This document shows, piece by piece, positions 41,841 through 54,357 of a stretch of 64,000 nt of DNA (within the stretch, counting starts at the first letter, position 1; each line of letters starts with the position of its first letter). Location: assembly GCF_932526225.1 (NCBI RefSeq), contig NC_064041.1:8554313-8618312 (forward strand), written 5' to 3'. The translations under genes were made by a program, and so were the position numbers. The notes under the pieces are model-generated. The model saw nothing but the letters and a program-made list of their open reading frames with translations. It searched no databases and was not told the origin of the DNA. Source of the stretch: Nematostella vectensis (Eukaryota > Cnidaria > Anthozoa > Actiniaria > Edwardsiidae).

Positions 41841-44023
41841 TGTGGTGGTGAAAAAAACATTTTTTACGTTCGTGTACCCTCAACCCCATGAAAAAATGCC
41901 CCGATAACCCCTTTTTGAGCTATAACTATAAACAAATTATTGCACCCCTGCCTTGTCCCAGACGGTCTTATCGGGTTTTCTGTGCTCGAAGATACACCGT
42001 GAGGCAGGTTAGGGTCTGGGGTGATTCCTGTATTTTTTTTACAAACCACAGGCAGGCCATCAGAAAACTGGGTAAGAACGCCTGGGACTTTAGGCGGCTT
42101 GCCAGAATTTTTGGGCCCCAATCCCTTGAGCAGCCATTGTTCAAAGTCGAGTAAGACATTTTGCCACTTTTTACCGGTCCAAAGTTTTCCCGCTCGATAT
42201 TATGTAAACGCACCACTGAAGCATTATACTATCGTGATTGTGGTCTTTAAAATGAATGGTGGAAATGTGTAGGATATGATATACTGCAATAAAGCTTATC
42301 TATAAGGTTGCTAAGTATCAAGTCAGAAGGGGATTTTTTGTGGAGTTTATGGAATATAACTTAAGATGTTGAATATTCAGTATTTAAATACCAGCTGAGA
42401 AAAGACTTTAATTCCTGATGGGTTTGTAGAAAAAAAAACAAAAGGCTAAAAAACACTTGCAATTCTTTCATTTGCATTCACTGATCAATCTCTCGCTGAA
42501 GGTAAGATATCCTAAGATAATAATTTGACGAAGCGATGTATAATTCCTTAGAGCCCAAGAGGCCGACGTTAGGTGCGTGTCGTGAATTCTGTTTTCCACT
42601 TCGTCGAACGAGTGGTGTTAATAGTGGGCTGTAATTGAATCCTCGTTTCCATCTACCGTAACAAGCAAGGTAATTATAAAATATAACAAAAACCAAATCC
42701 AATTCTAATTGAAAAGCAAGCTAATACCTGCACAAAAATCACACAAGTTTATTAGAAGAGAAAGTTGATTGATTATTTCTCACCGAAACGCTTTGGCCTT
42801 TTAGTTTATTTCACAGCATGTGTGCGCGCCTAAAAACGTATTAATATTTAAGAGCAGAAAAAAGACAGCGCTGTCATGATGTTTGGGGCTTTCCTTTTAT
42901 TCAATTTTTTATCTGAGTAAATTTGTCTCGCCTTAAAAAAAGGGAAAGGAAAGCTTTATAAAAAAAATTCAGTATTGCTCTCTTTTCGAGAATTTGTGAG
43001 TGCTTTTAAAGCACTCAAGCGTAAATGTGTTACAGGAGACCTAATCTCATCAAAGCTTTCAGTTCTTTATTTTGTGATATTTTCACGAGAACAATATAGG
43101 GGCTAGAGTATTGAAATTAATAGGCCCACAGCAAATAATTAGCTTTGCTCTTCCTCAGAACTCGTCTTTAAGATCGTTATTTTATGACTTTTATGTCACT
43201 TCCCAAGAGCATAGCTTTTATTGCGCTTTGTCGTGGGTTATGGAGAAATCTGTCGTTTTGTCAAAAACAGGCGTATGTAAAGCCATATCAATCAACTTCT
43301 TATTCGCCCGTCAAAACGGGGCTTAGAGGATAATCCACACCCTTCTTATAAAGACTTCCCACTGTCAAAGGCCTACATCCTTTTAAAAAAATAAGGGGGT
43401 GGAGGGAGAGGGTGTGTATAGGGTGGGTGGGGGGGGGAGGGGGTGACATGGAACATAGAGGCTACAGGCTAAAATTTGGCCCTTTAAGCATCATTTTTAT
43501 AAGAAAGTTATCAGCCTGGTTGGTACGAATAGGTTCTTATCTGAAAGATAACTCAAATGTTTGTCAAAATTGTGATTTACGGTTGATAATAAGAGATAAA
43601 ATACTTTTCTTAAATGTTTCGTGCATTGTGTTAAATACAACATGAGCTTAATGTTATGTTCATCATTGATTTTTACAGTGACTGTAATTTTTCGGTGAAA
43701 ATGAAAAAAAAAAACAATCAAGAACCTAAATAGCCTGATTTGTCATAAGGTACCTTGGTTTATAAGAACCTTTTCAGCTTGTTCTTGAAAATTCTAGGTG
43801 ACGCGGGTGTATACAACATATAGCATACTTGTATAAACCGAAATGGCCTCGTGGGTGGATGTTTACATAAACATGGTCATGGTCAACACCTAATCAAACC
43901 CGCTAGCATAAGGGAAACGCAGGGGAAGGGAGGGAAATGGAGGAAAACGCAGGGGAAAGTATGGAAACGGGGGAGGGTCGGCAAGCGGAGTTTGAGCGTC
44001 CCCTTCTCTGTAATGTTTTGCAG
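41841..44023. other. Intergenic region; no gene recognised
   Basis: Open frames on both strands at 41864-42154 have no family signature. The rest is AT-rich with a G-rich run near 43395-43445 and an A/G-rich stretch at about 43910-43980. Confidence 0.4.
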
Positions 44024-44392
44024 ACATGACGGAAAAACATGAATTGACGCTTTAAATAAGCTCATTTCAGATCTAATAAGGCGGAAAATTCCTCTAATTA
44101 CTTAGTGAGTAATAGCAAACAAAATATCAAACGCGACTTTTTAAAAATTGATGCGACTTTTTGTAAAGTGTCATTGAAATTTGAGCTTTTCGTCCCTGAG
44201 CTCATACATAGCGCAAAAATGATCAAGGAAAAAATATCTTTAAAAGCAAAAATCTGGGTATGTGCATTCCGGCCTCACGTTGTTTGTGTTTCAAAAATCA
44301 GTCCGGAATACAAGGAACCGATGGCCATTGTAAGAAATTGTGTCTTCTTTCTCTATCTAAAATTTCGCGTTTTCCTGGTTTTTCCGTCATGT
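44024..44392 (-). mobile_element. Miniature inverted-repeat element, ACATGACGGAAAAA family, copy D (inverted)
   Basis: The ends are ACATGACGGAAAAACA and TTTTTCCGTCATGT; the internal blocks are in reverse order relative to copies A-C, for example TGAAATTTGAGCTTTTCGTC. It is the most diverged copy inside, and it lies 2.2 kb from copy C in opposite orientation. Confidence 0.8.
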
Positions 44393-44553
44393 CTGTTTTG
44401 CACAAACCCTATACAAGTAGACGCGTATCTGTTGCATCATCAAGGCTTGCATAAAATTAGATAGCGTGGTAGCGCAAAGGACAAAAGTCATTGTATCTCC
44501 GGCTGCGGTCCGTGATCAAGGAACATCTTCTCTATAATATTTTGCTTTAGCGC

Positions 44554-44857
44554 TATACAAGTAAGACGGTTTTGCTGCACATCCCGGATACAAGTAAGAC
44601 GGTTTTGCTGCACATCCCGGATACAAGTAAGACGGTTTTGCTGCACATCCCGGATACAAGTAAGACGGTTTTGCTGCACATCCCGGATACAAGTAAGACG
44701 GTTTTGCTGCACATCCCGGATACAAGTAAGACGGTTTTGCTGCACATCCCGGATACAAGTAAGACGGTTTTGCTGCACATCCCGGATACAAGTAAGACGG
44801 TTTTGCTGCACATCCCGGATACAAGTAAGACGGTTTTGCTGCACATCCCGGATACAT
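44554..44857. repeat. 33-bp minisatellite, nine near-identical copies
   Basis: The unit runs ACAAGTAAGACGGTTTTGC then TGCACATCCCGGAT. With a 33-bp period, several frames on both strands stay open and yield 11-residue repeats (for example CIRDVQQNRLT). With no ATG context, domain or flanking exon, I treat these as non-coding. Confidence 0.92.
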
Positions 44858-44869
44858 AAAATGATACAG

Positions 44870-46250
44870 CGTTGTGGTAGCGTTACTGTCGAATTCGTTG
44901 TATCGCGACCCGCGTTTTCAAAAAACGATTTGTTTTGATTTTCTGTTCCGTCAGTAAAACCATTCTGAGCCAATCATAGTCTCGCTGTGTGCACTCCCCT
45001 GGCTATCCTCTGGACGAAAACCAAACAGTGTCCGAAAAACGGTCTAAAAATCTTTCCGGAGTTTCTCCCAAAAATGTCTAAAAATCCCGAATTTGTCTCT
45101 AAAAATCCTGATTTCTCCCCTAAAAATCTCGAATTTGCTTTTTTTTTTCATCCATAAATATGCCATTCCTCCCTTAATTATAAGATATATATATCTTTAT
45201 GTTGTGTTTTTTTTTATTTATTGGGTTTGTATAACTGCGCAATTCATCATTATTCGCATCGCAGGAAATAACTTTCCACGATTTACACATGTTTTACAAA
45301 CTAAACTAACTTCTAAATACTGACTCTCCTACCAGTGAAGCAAACAAGGCATTCTGGGAATATGGCCAAAGCCGCTGACCGGTACTTTTTGTATGACAGT
45401 GACTAAATAGCCAAGCTATTGACGAACGGTTTAGTTGAAAGAATCACATTTCTACCGAAAATCGGCAGTTTTTGGTAGGAATTTTACCTAAAACCCTAAA
45501 TAAATTTCCTAAAATCCTGAAATTTCCTAAAAATCTTTAGTTTTTCTAAAAATTTCGTTTGACTCTAAAAATCCTAAAAAAAAAAATCCGTAATTATGTA
45601 TCCAGGCCTAATTTCGACAGTAAGCACAGAAGTCACTACTTCCGATTGCCTTCCGTGATCAAGAAACATATATCCTTAAGTCTTCCCTATCATCTCCTGA
45701 TGACACAAATCCGGGGTTATGTTTCAAGTCCTGAATAGAAAAAAAATAAATATCGAAAACGTGGCGCTACGTGACTTTCGGAGCCTATATCGCGTCTTGT
45801 CTTATCCCATAGCTAATTGGTAAACGATTTTGTGTAATCAATGAGATATGCAGATAGATTCCAAAAGCTAGAAACAAAGTTAACGCTTTTTTTATACAAT
45901 TATAAGCTAGATAAGAGAAGATAAAGATACCCTTTTCAAAAGTAGCACTTTGGGGGATAGCATATTTGAAGAAACAGTTTTTTCGAACATGGAACACGTT
46001 TAAATGAATTTTTGTTTGCAACCAAAGTCGGCAACTAAATAATGAAATAGGCGAAAAAATATTAGGAAATACTTTTTATTATAACCTCAGTAAATAACCT
46101 TAGTAAAACATTTTAGATTTATAAAAAAAAAATGGTACAAGCCCTTCTCAATTTATAAGACATATTGCATGTTATCGAATCTTGCTAGTCCTTGCTGAAT
46201 TTTTCCCATATACTCTAAGTTTATGGCTAGGGTTGCAACAAGGTCCGATG
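44870..46250. other. Intergenic; CTAAAAATC-rich degenerate repeat
   Basis: At about 45040-45140 and 45480-45590 the sequence is built from CTAAAAATC and CCTAAAAT variants. No gene is recognised. Confidence 0.4.
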
Positions 46251-46257
46251 AACGCAC

Positions 46258-46552
46258 ATTGTAATAAATGAAGCATATTGTAATAATTGAAGCATATTGT
46301 AATAATTGAAGCATATTGTAATAATTGAGGCACTTTGTAATACCTGACGCACTTTGTAATACCTGACGCACTTTGTAAAACCTGACGCACTTTGTAAAAC
46401 CTGACGCACTTTGTAATACCTGACGCACTTTGTAAAGCCTGACGCACTTTGTAATACCTGACACACTTTGTAATACCTGACGCACTTTGTAATAATTGAG
46501 GCACTTTGTAATAGTTGACACACTTTTTAATACCGGACGCACTTTATAAAAC
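46258..46552. repeat. 19-bp minisatellite (GACGCACTTTGTAATACCT)
   Basis: About 15 head-to-tail copies, with variants GAAGCATATTGTAATAATT at the left end. The period is not a multiple of three, yet reverse-strand frames stay open because the unit lacks stops. No coding is inferred. Confidence 0.9.
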
Positions 46553-46559
46553 ATTTTGA

Positions 46560-49317
46560 CGGCACTTATGCAATGAAAAAGAATGCTCTTGACGCAATTT
46601 TAAATAGAGTTTCCATGCTAGCAAAGCTAATCTGAAAGGTATGAAATTTGTTTTCCTGGTTCTCTTTTCTTGGATGTAGCACGTCCTGATAGCCACGCGT
46701 ATGTTCAATAGACGTTACTTTCGCGTGCTAGTTGGCAATGTTGGCAAGGTGTTTTTTTTCTTTTTGAGCGAATTTATAATACATAATTCTTCTTTTATCT
46801 TTGCATATTTATTAGCTATTATGCGGGTCAAAATGTGGTGGTTTAATACGGCTACTTATGCTCTCCTTTTGAGCTCCGTCAGGTTCGGTTTTGATTCTAA
46901 TTATCGATAACGTATCACTTTGAAAAACGATTTTTTCGCACTTTTTCGATCAAGGTGCCTCAAATGGGCTCAATTAATTTATCAAATAGCACGTTCTGGA
47001 GTTTCGTGGCCCTTTTTTTTTCTTTATTAAAAGGGACTTTGTCAACTATCCTACTGCCTGTCAACCCAGGCGTAGCAGAAATCCATATCGGCGTATATAC
47101 GATCCTTTTTTACGACTGCATTCGGTTAGCCACAAATGAAGTTATAGTTTTGTATGTTTCTTTTGCAATTGTATTTTTTTTTTCAGTAAATAATGTAAAC
47201 GATAATATAGGAGGGGCTGATGGAACCCCCCTTTATCGATCACATTTCGAGACGAAGTGAAGGGCTTCCGCAGCTTAATGTCACTTTTTGCAATATTATC
47301 AGCAGATGTAATTTAGCGGACCAAAACAGACCCTTTAATGCGATAATATCATCCGCATCCGCTGTTCTGTTATTTTGGGGGTCTCCACAAGATGTCTTCA
47401 AACAGCATGGCTAATTTTGCGCGCTTTAGGCTACAAACGCAGAGCTACAAACGCAGAACAGAGTAAGCGGTGCAGCAGTGATTCGTATGTGAATTTTAAA
47501 CATCCAAATATTTGGACTTCTCCCACCATCACACGGGGTAAGTAGAATATTATTAGAGGATAAAGATACTAAAAGAAGACGTTATTTTTTTATGGCTTGT
47601 GTGACTTTTGATTCGATTAGCACTTCTTCTTATTCTTTTGTTTAAATAAACAATTTTCATTTTTAAAATTTCATATTAATTCCATTCTACTACTTAATCT
47701 ATACTATTGAGAATAATGTAGACCTACCAAAATTTACCTCTTAGAAAAATATTAATCAAATAGCAACGCCAGCTGTGAAGGAAAATTAGTTAAGACAATG
47801 TATGTAGAAATGATTGTTTATTTGCCTAAATAAGTGCAGTTATAGGTTGTAGCTTATAAATTTTATTTCCATATAGAACACTAACACGAACATTTCAATA
47901 CCAATCATTTTCTCAAATGCATTCAAAACCCAAGCAGTATTTAGGTATTACTTTAATCGAAGCATACCAAAATAATTAAGGAAATAAAAAATAAATTAGA
48001 AGATGAATAAATAAAGATGGATAAATAAATAAATCAAAATGAAAATGTCTGGTCCTAGTCGATCTATCTGCATATGGTTTTACTGGAGCGACTAAACAAC
48101 GAGTTTTGGTTTGTAAACTTGCTTTTGAATCAACATAACGTGCCGTAAGATAAATTCTATTGGTATATATTTTTCTTAATATTGGTAAAAGAAAGAACAA
48201 GAATACGACTGAACTACAGAATGCTTTCCAATTAACATTTCGTTTTTATTCGATTTCCTCTTCTATAAATTTTAGTGTTAGACCTATATTTTTGTAAACT
48301 TGAATAGCATCATTATAAAAAAAATGGGTTGATTCAAATAAATAATAAAAAAATAAATAATCCCCCAAAAGTTAGTAGTTACGCAGCTCAAAATAAACAC
48401 AAAATATTAGGAAAATATTAGAGAGTTCTGGCGGGCTAAGGTTATGCTTGTGGCGGTAAAACATCGCGTCTTGTCGTTGACTTTCGTAGTAATAAAAGAG
48501 AAGCAGTTTATAAAAAAGAGATTTCCCAGCCGACTAGGCGCCCGATAATTACGAATGCTGACATTTTCTTGACATGGTTATAACGGTGGTTTGTAGACAG
48601 TCACATAATTAAATACATTTATACATTTAGGATTTGAAGAATTGAAATCAAATATGTTCTTGTTAGTGTCTCAGCAAATCTATTTAGAATAGAAGGATGT
48701 AAGTGTAAGCAACAAAAAGAAAAAAAAAATGAAGATAACAAGTACAATTACTGGTGGCCTTAATAATAACCAGAAGCATGGTGATCGGTAACCGCCCCGC
48801 TTCAATCCCCCCCCCCCCCTCCCCCCCCCCCCCCCGTCACGCAGGGAAGGGGATGTGAGTGGTTTGCAAATAAGGAAAAAGGTTTACAAACAAGTGTAAA
48901 TTGCTGGGGAATCTATAACTTGAAAGATAGGAACAGACTTTATGTGACAGTGAGTAAATTAGAGAAAAATACATAGCAAAACGTTACAGACGGAACCCTT
49001 ATATTGAATCTGTAGCCTTTAAGTGCAGGGGAATTCTCTTCAAAAACTCTATTCCAGTAAAAGGAACTTTTAATTTGAAAACAATAGACATCGAAAGGCC
49101 CTGAAAAAATGGCATTAAAAAAATAATTGGTTTTGTTTAGTTTATACGTTGATGAAATGATGAAATGGCAATTAAAGGTCCTGTAAACCCCAAGTATCAA
49201 ACAAACTATTTTGTCGATATTTAACAGAATTTCTCGATACTGAATATCGAGGTCTTGCCCTTTTCGGCCTAAAAGTTGTTGTTTTGTCCATTGCAATTTT
49301 ACATCCGGTTGAAAATA
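46560..49317. other. Intergenic; no gene recognised
   Basis: Strongly AT-rich with poly-T and TAAATAAATAAA runs, and a poly-C tract near 48810-48837. No frame has a recognisable domain. Confidence 0.4.
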
Positions 49318-49584
49318 CGGCGGAAGTAAATTTACCTATAGGTTTTAACACTAATTTGATGGTTTTTGCGCTTAAATAAAACGACCTTCTTAAATTTTAA
49401 CAGCTACGAAAAATTTTTCATCGGAAAATATGATCTCTTCTTCATACACTGCAAAAGATCTTTGACAGAAATTTACTCTATCCCAGTTAGATTTTAAGGT
49501 TCTTCACGACACAAAATGCTTTGTGGGTTCTGCACGACACAAAATGCTGTTTTTCCAAGTTCATTTTGCAAACGCACTAGCTAA

Positions 49585-50037
49585 GGGGGCCGTCCACACT
49601 AAGGGGTCGTCCACACTAAGGGGTCGTCCACACTAAGGGGGTCGTCCATACTAAGGGGTCGTCCACACTAAGGGGGTCGTCCACACTAAGGGGTCGTCCA
49701 CACTAAGGGGGCCGTCCACACTAAGGGGTCGTCCACACTAAGGGGTCGTCCACACTAAGGGGTCGTCCACACTAAGGGGGTCGTCCACACTAAGGGGTCG
49801 TCCACACTAAGGGGGTCGTCCACACTAAGGGGTCGTCCAGACTAAGGGGGTCGTCCACACTAAGGGGGTCGTCCACACTAAGGGGGTCGTCCACACTAAG
49901 GGGGTCGTCCACACTAAGGGGCCGTCCACACTTAGGGGGTCGTCCACACTAAGGGGGTCGTCCACACTAAGGGGGTCGTCCACACTAAGGGGTCGTCCAC
50001 ACTAAGGGGTCGTCCACACTAAGGGGTCGTCCACACT
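49585..50037. repeat. 17-18 bp minisatellite (GGGGTCGTCCACACTAA)
   Basis: About 26 copies of GGGG(G)TCGTCCACACTAA with occasional GCCGTCC variants. Copies alternate between four and five G. The CGTCCACACTAA core also occurs in the neighbouring element at 50038-50205. Confidence 0.95.
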
Positions 50038-50205
50038 ATCACGGAATCGTTTGAATTTGTATACTTTTTGATACGTTTAGACCTTCCGTCCACACTAACA
50101 CGCGCACTGTATCCACCGAATCCGGATACTTTTGAAAACGCTGTCGAAAGTGAATCAAAACGAATCCGGATACTTTTGGATCCGTGTTAGTGTGGACGAC
50201 CACTA
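50038..50205. repeat. Short element with TCCGTCCACACTAACACG / GTGTTAGTGTGGACGA ends
   Basis: CCGTCCACACTAACACG (about 50087) and CCGTGTTAGTGTGGACGA (about 50181) are inverted. Two direct GAATCCGGATACTTTTG motifs lie between them. This resembles a dispersed MITE whose end sequence seeded the adjacent array. Confidence 0.6.
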
Positions 50206-51960
50206 AAACTCGCAAAGCAAAACGATCAACACTTGGAAGGTTTGCGAAGCAGCCGATGATGACTCATCGTCAATAAAATGGTCTTTTCATTCATGAATCG
50301 TTTTTGTGATTTGAATTGTTTGGTGATTTATTCTCTCACAAGCCACATTAAACATAATTATGCTCTAAAATAGTAACGATTTGACGATATAAACATTTTT
50401 CAGTCTTTTAACTCTTTGGGAAGCATCATAATGCCGATTGAGATTGCAGTTAGCCTCCATAGAATTGAGGTATGGTAATAAAATTGGCCTTTTTAATGAG
50501 TAAACCATCCACTTTCTTTTCACGAGTGCGAAAATCTTACCATTTATTACTCATTTATTTCAGCTCACATTTCTTTTTCGCCGTGTCTACTTGCACGGCT
50601 TCCGGTAAAGGAAGAAAAAAACTAGTTGCACGGCTGTCTCCAATTTTCTCGATTTTTAGCCTAAATAACAAGTTTCTGACTTTAAGACACTTCCACGATT
50701 ATTTAGAACAGTATGAACGAAGCGTGGAGTTCGACATTTCATGCATCGTTCATTATTTGCTGAGAATTTAGTCCGTGGGCCAGAAAGTGAAACCCTACCC
50801 CCCGGAGATTTTGGGAGACATATATCATCTGAAAGCCCTTTCTATAGTGATTCCAAAAATATATGTTTACGCTTCTAAAAACTCCGGGTGTGGCCGTAAG
50901 GTGTGGTTGTTTATTCCAGTTAAAAACCACAGGGTACCCACGTCGGATTTTTTCTAAAACGATTGTTTAACTAAACTAAGATTTAGAAAAAGTAAGCCAA
51001 ACATTAAATTCTTGCATTTTAAGGCATATTTGCATATTTAATTTAGTGAAAAATCTGCTAAAAAGATCCTGGGAAGGTTTTGGGGGTACCACAGGGTACC
51101 CACACTCTCAAATTTGGAAAATATATTAAACAGCTTTGAAATTTGAAAGAAACAAATGAAATTATAGGGTAAATTTACTTCCGCCGTATATGACTTTTGT
51201 ATAATTTATCTATTTATTTCTCCACTTTCATCAATCATCTTAAAAAGGAAATGTCTAAAATCTGTTTATTGGTTCCCTTGCATTTTTCATTTCCCCCTTT
51301 TTCTGTTCTTTAATGAAAATTGAAATGTTCTGTTGAATGAAATGTTTAGGTAACAGTTTTAACTCTTTACTTAAGGCTTACACTTATATTTCTCTACCTT
51401 GGAGTTTTTGTAGGATTATTAATTTAATTCTAGAAACTCTTTTTGAAGCTCTGTTGTTGTCTTCATCATGGCAGGTTGACTGAAATGTCTCATTTAGTCG
51501 GGATGTGTCGGACTAGGTGTCTGTTATCTAGAATTTTCAAGTTTTGCAACCAGCACATAAGCATCCGAACTAGGTTAAAAATGGCGGGGATCTTCGAGGT
51601 TCCGCGCTTGAACAGCTTTTAAATTAATAAGGATAAGAATAGAGGCGTCGATACGATGGATCTCCGGACTGGTACTTTATTGTTACAAATACAAAAAAGA
51701 AGCATCTATTCTCATTTATTTTTCTTGCATATCAATTTTTGACACAAGAAGTCTAAAAAAAAAACAAGCGTTCCAATATTTTTTTTCTCATTATTTTAAA
51801 ATAATTGTCAAGCTTGAAGTTTTGGCCTGAACCAGCTGGGAAGTTACCTAGCAAGGCAACAGCGCTAGGATTTCCTCTTAAATTATTAACAAATTTTTAT
51901 CCAGTGCAAACCAAATCATGCACGAACAGAATGAAAACAAGTTTTTTACCCCGCACTATT

Positions 51961-52085
51961 TGCTATCTTCCCTGCTAGCGTCTTTTCTTTCTCTGTATTT
52001 CGCTGGGCTGGCATTCGTGAGGAAAAGAGACGCCAGCCCAGCGAAATACGGAGAAATGAGGTGTCTGTTAGCAGGGAAGTTGCTA
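51961..52085. repeat. Palindrome with about 53-bp arms
   Basis: The left arm contains TTCCCTGCTAGCG and GTATTTCGCTGGGCTGG; the right arm contains CCAGCCCAGCGAAATAC and TTAGCAGGGAAG. The loop is about 20 bases. The structure could form a long hairpin RNA if transcribed. Confidence 0.82.
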
Positions 52086-53147
52086 TCCATTTTAGCAGTA
52101 GTTCTTTCTAAGATAATCACACAGAAAATTTTTGCGAGTTTAGACATAATATTGCATGTTACGTAAAGCGGATAAAAGGACAAGTGTAGTTAATTTTCAT
52201 TTCGTAAACAAAGTGCTATTCAGCTGCCCAAATCTCATATCATAATAAAAAAAGAACCCCAAAACAATTTCCCATTATTAAAACGTTGTTAATGAGGTGA
52301 GACCTACGTAAGTGAACACTGGTATATTGTATTGCTTTATTCTCATTGATTGTTCATTCACTTCTTTCCGGGTAATTAGGGCAAGAAAAAAAAACGCATT
52401 TGTGCAAAACAAAAAGAAGTTTCCAATTTATTAGATAATCAGATCTAATTGTTTTTTCTATGCTCCCTGCAAAGTCTGTTTAATTCCTTGTAGTGTGATA
52501 TGATTGGATGTTGAAATTTTTAAAGAAGAGACAGTAGTATTAATACGTTAAGCGTTGTCGCAGGGCGCACTATCTACCTTCGACTGAATGGATGGTGACT
52601 ACTCAAGGTGATAAGGTACGTTCCTTTTTTTATCCTACCAAAATAGTGTGAGAAATCACACCTAGGCTACTTTGAGGTAAATAAAGCTCTAACAACAAAA
52701 TGTTTTTAAAACACCCATCATGGTAATTTATAAAAAAAAAAGAAATTAAAATTCGATTTTTTTCCTCAGCTGTTTTGTTTCCCTAATATGTTAGATAAAA
52801 CTGCAAAAAGTTCGCCAATATTTCCTTTGCTTTGTCAACCGAGTGAGCCAGCGCCAGGAAATATTGCCGATGCCGGCGTTGTTTAACATTGGCATTTGAC
52901 GAGATTTAACCATAAAAGAACTATTTTGTCATTAAACATTGACATGAGAGGCTGTTGTTTCTAAGATTATCTGAGTGACCTCTTAATTCCCAAGTAGCGA
53001 TGATTGTTGAGGCGCAATGATTGTAGTTGAGAGTTTCATCGAGGCCTCCTTGCGAACATTCAATTTAAATATCATTTAAAATGAGATTTGAAATAAAATG
53101 AGATTGGCATGATCAAATGTGCTGCACATGCGACTGTTTTACTCGTC

Positions 53148-53320
53148 ACGGCTGTAGCAGGGGGTGAGGCACTGGAGGCGCGTCCCCCCCAATATTTTTT
53201 AAAAATTACAAGGGAATGACCAGTAGGGGCGTGGCTGTGCTCCCCAATATGCTCCCCAAATGTGTCTGTTTTGTGCCCCCCCCCCCTACCCAATCTTACA
53301 TGGCCCTGTGGCTACTGCTC
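53148..53320 (+). repeat. GGGCCGTAGCAGGGG-type repeat, copy 5
   Basis: Starts ACGGCTGTAGCAGGGGG and carries the AATATTTTT, GGGAATGACCAGTAGGGGCG and poly-C blocks of the family found at 17349 and 17923. Confidence 0.55.
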
Positions 53321-54005
53321 TGTCATAGGGTACTGACTGCTCCACGCAAATATACATTAATGAGTGTGAGTAAGCATTGTCACTGTACAACGGGCTAGCG
53401 TCCCCAGCGATTCTTTTACGTCCCCTATTAAAAGTTAATGAACTGCGGTGCGACACGGGAAAACCGGCTTTATTTTCTTCGAGAATTCAAGGGATTTATG
53501 GTCCCCAGTATAGAGAAATCCCACGAAAACAACCAACCAAACAAACAAAATAAATAAATAAAAAAGCTGACCTCCCCAGGTTTTAAAAAGCTCAATGTGA
53601 TTTCTGGTTTAGTTGATCAAAGGGCGTACGGTTTGCGAGAGTTACCTCCGTTTGGCGACTAGATTTATTTGGATCACTTCTTATGACAGAAGCAAAAAAA
53701 ATAAATACAAATATTAAGAGCAAAGTGTCACAAGCTAACATTGCAATAATGCTGTGAATTAAAAGGATATAAGGTTTAAGCTCCCCCGTAAACGTTTGTT
53801 TAGCTTATGATCGATTGAATTTTAATTAAAATCCCTACCGGAAAAAAATACATTTGAATTAGTCCCTAACCAGAAACAAATAGAATCCATTAAAGGACTT
53901 TATTTGTGAAACAGATCATACTACGGTTTTATTAGGAGTGGATAAATTGCCTCAGAAAGATCATCTTGCACCTGGCATCTGTTAATTCACATTATATTGC
54001 CAATA

Positions 54006-54355
54006 CACTCTTTTTTTTTATATATAAGAACCTTTTTTATAAGAACGTCCAGCCTGAGATTTCACAAAATTTTAAGAAGAACAATTTTAAGAAGAACACG
54101 CCGAGGCTCAGATATCAGAAAAATATTACTTTTTCAGTCCTGATGCGTTCTAAAATGCAGAATCAAATTGCTATTGATCATTGCTATTATTGATCATTTG
54201 TGTAATTCTCTTCCTATAATTCATTGGGTATTATATTTTTATATACACTAAAACTTAAGAACATCGTTAAGAACACAATCAGCCTTAAGATGCTCCAAAA
54301 ATAAGAACGGCCCAGCCTCAACTGAAGATTAGACGTTCTTATAAAAAAAAGGGTG
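54006..54355. mobile_element. MITE with CACYCTTTTTTTTATA ends and TA duplication
   Basis: The left end CACTCTTTTTTTTATATA and right end TTATAAAAAAAAGGGTG are inverted, followed inwards by TAAGAAC / GTTCTTA. TA flanks both sides (54004-54005 and 54356-54357). The interior repeats AAGAAC motifs. It is probably a TA-targeting, Tc1/mariner-like non-autonomous element. Confidence 0.7.
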
Positions 54356-54357
54356 TA

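Larger units (their letters stand above)
49318..51186. mobile_element. Candidate 1.87-kb non-autonomous transposon (ends CGGCGGAAGTAAATTTACC)
   Basis: The left end CGGCGGAAGTAAATTTACC and right end GGTAAATTTACTTCCGCCG are inverted repeats, near-identical over about 23 bases. Both are flanked by TA (49316-49317 and 51187-51188), as for TA-targeting elements. The interior holds the 17-18 bp array and a smaller inverted-ended segment. There is no transposase-like frame. Confidence 0.65.
51189..54003. other. Intergenic; palindrome and dispersed repeats only
   Basis: AT-rich with no recognisable gene. It contains the palindrome at 51961-52085 and one GGGCCGTAGCAGGGG-type repeat at about 53148-53320. 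Confidence 0.4.

Noticed and set aside
41864-42154. Overlapping 85-88 codon frames on both strands
   Set aside because: No recognisable domain; both strands are open over the same stretch, which is uninformative without transcript evidence.
44488-44973. 161-codon minus-strand frame with CIRDVQQNRLT repeats
   Set aside because: Nine copies of a 33-bp minisatellite keep several frames open; the flanks have no coding features.
46153-46554. 133-codon minus-strand frame of repeated Tyr/Lys/Val residues
   Set aside because: Translation of the 19-bp minisatellite; alternative frames give equally long products.
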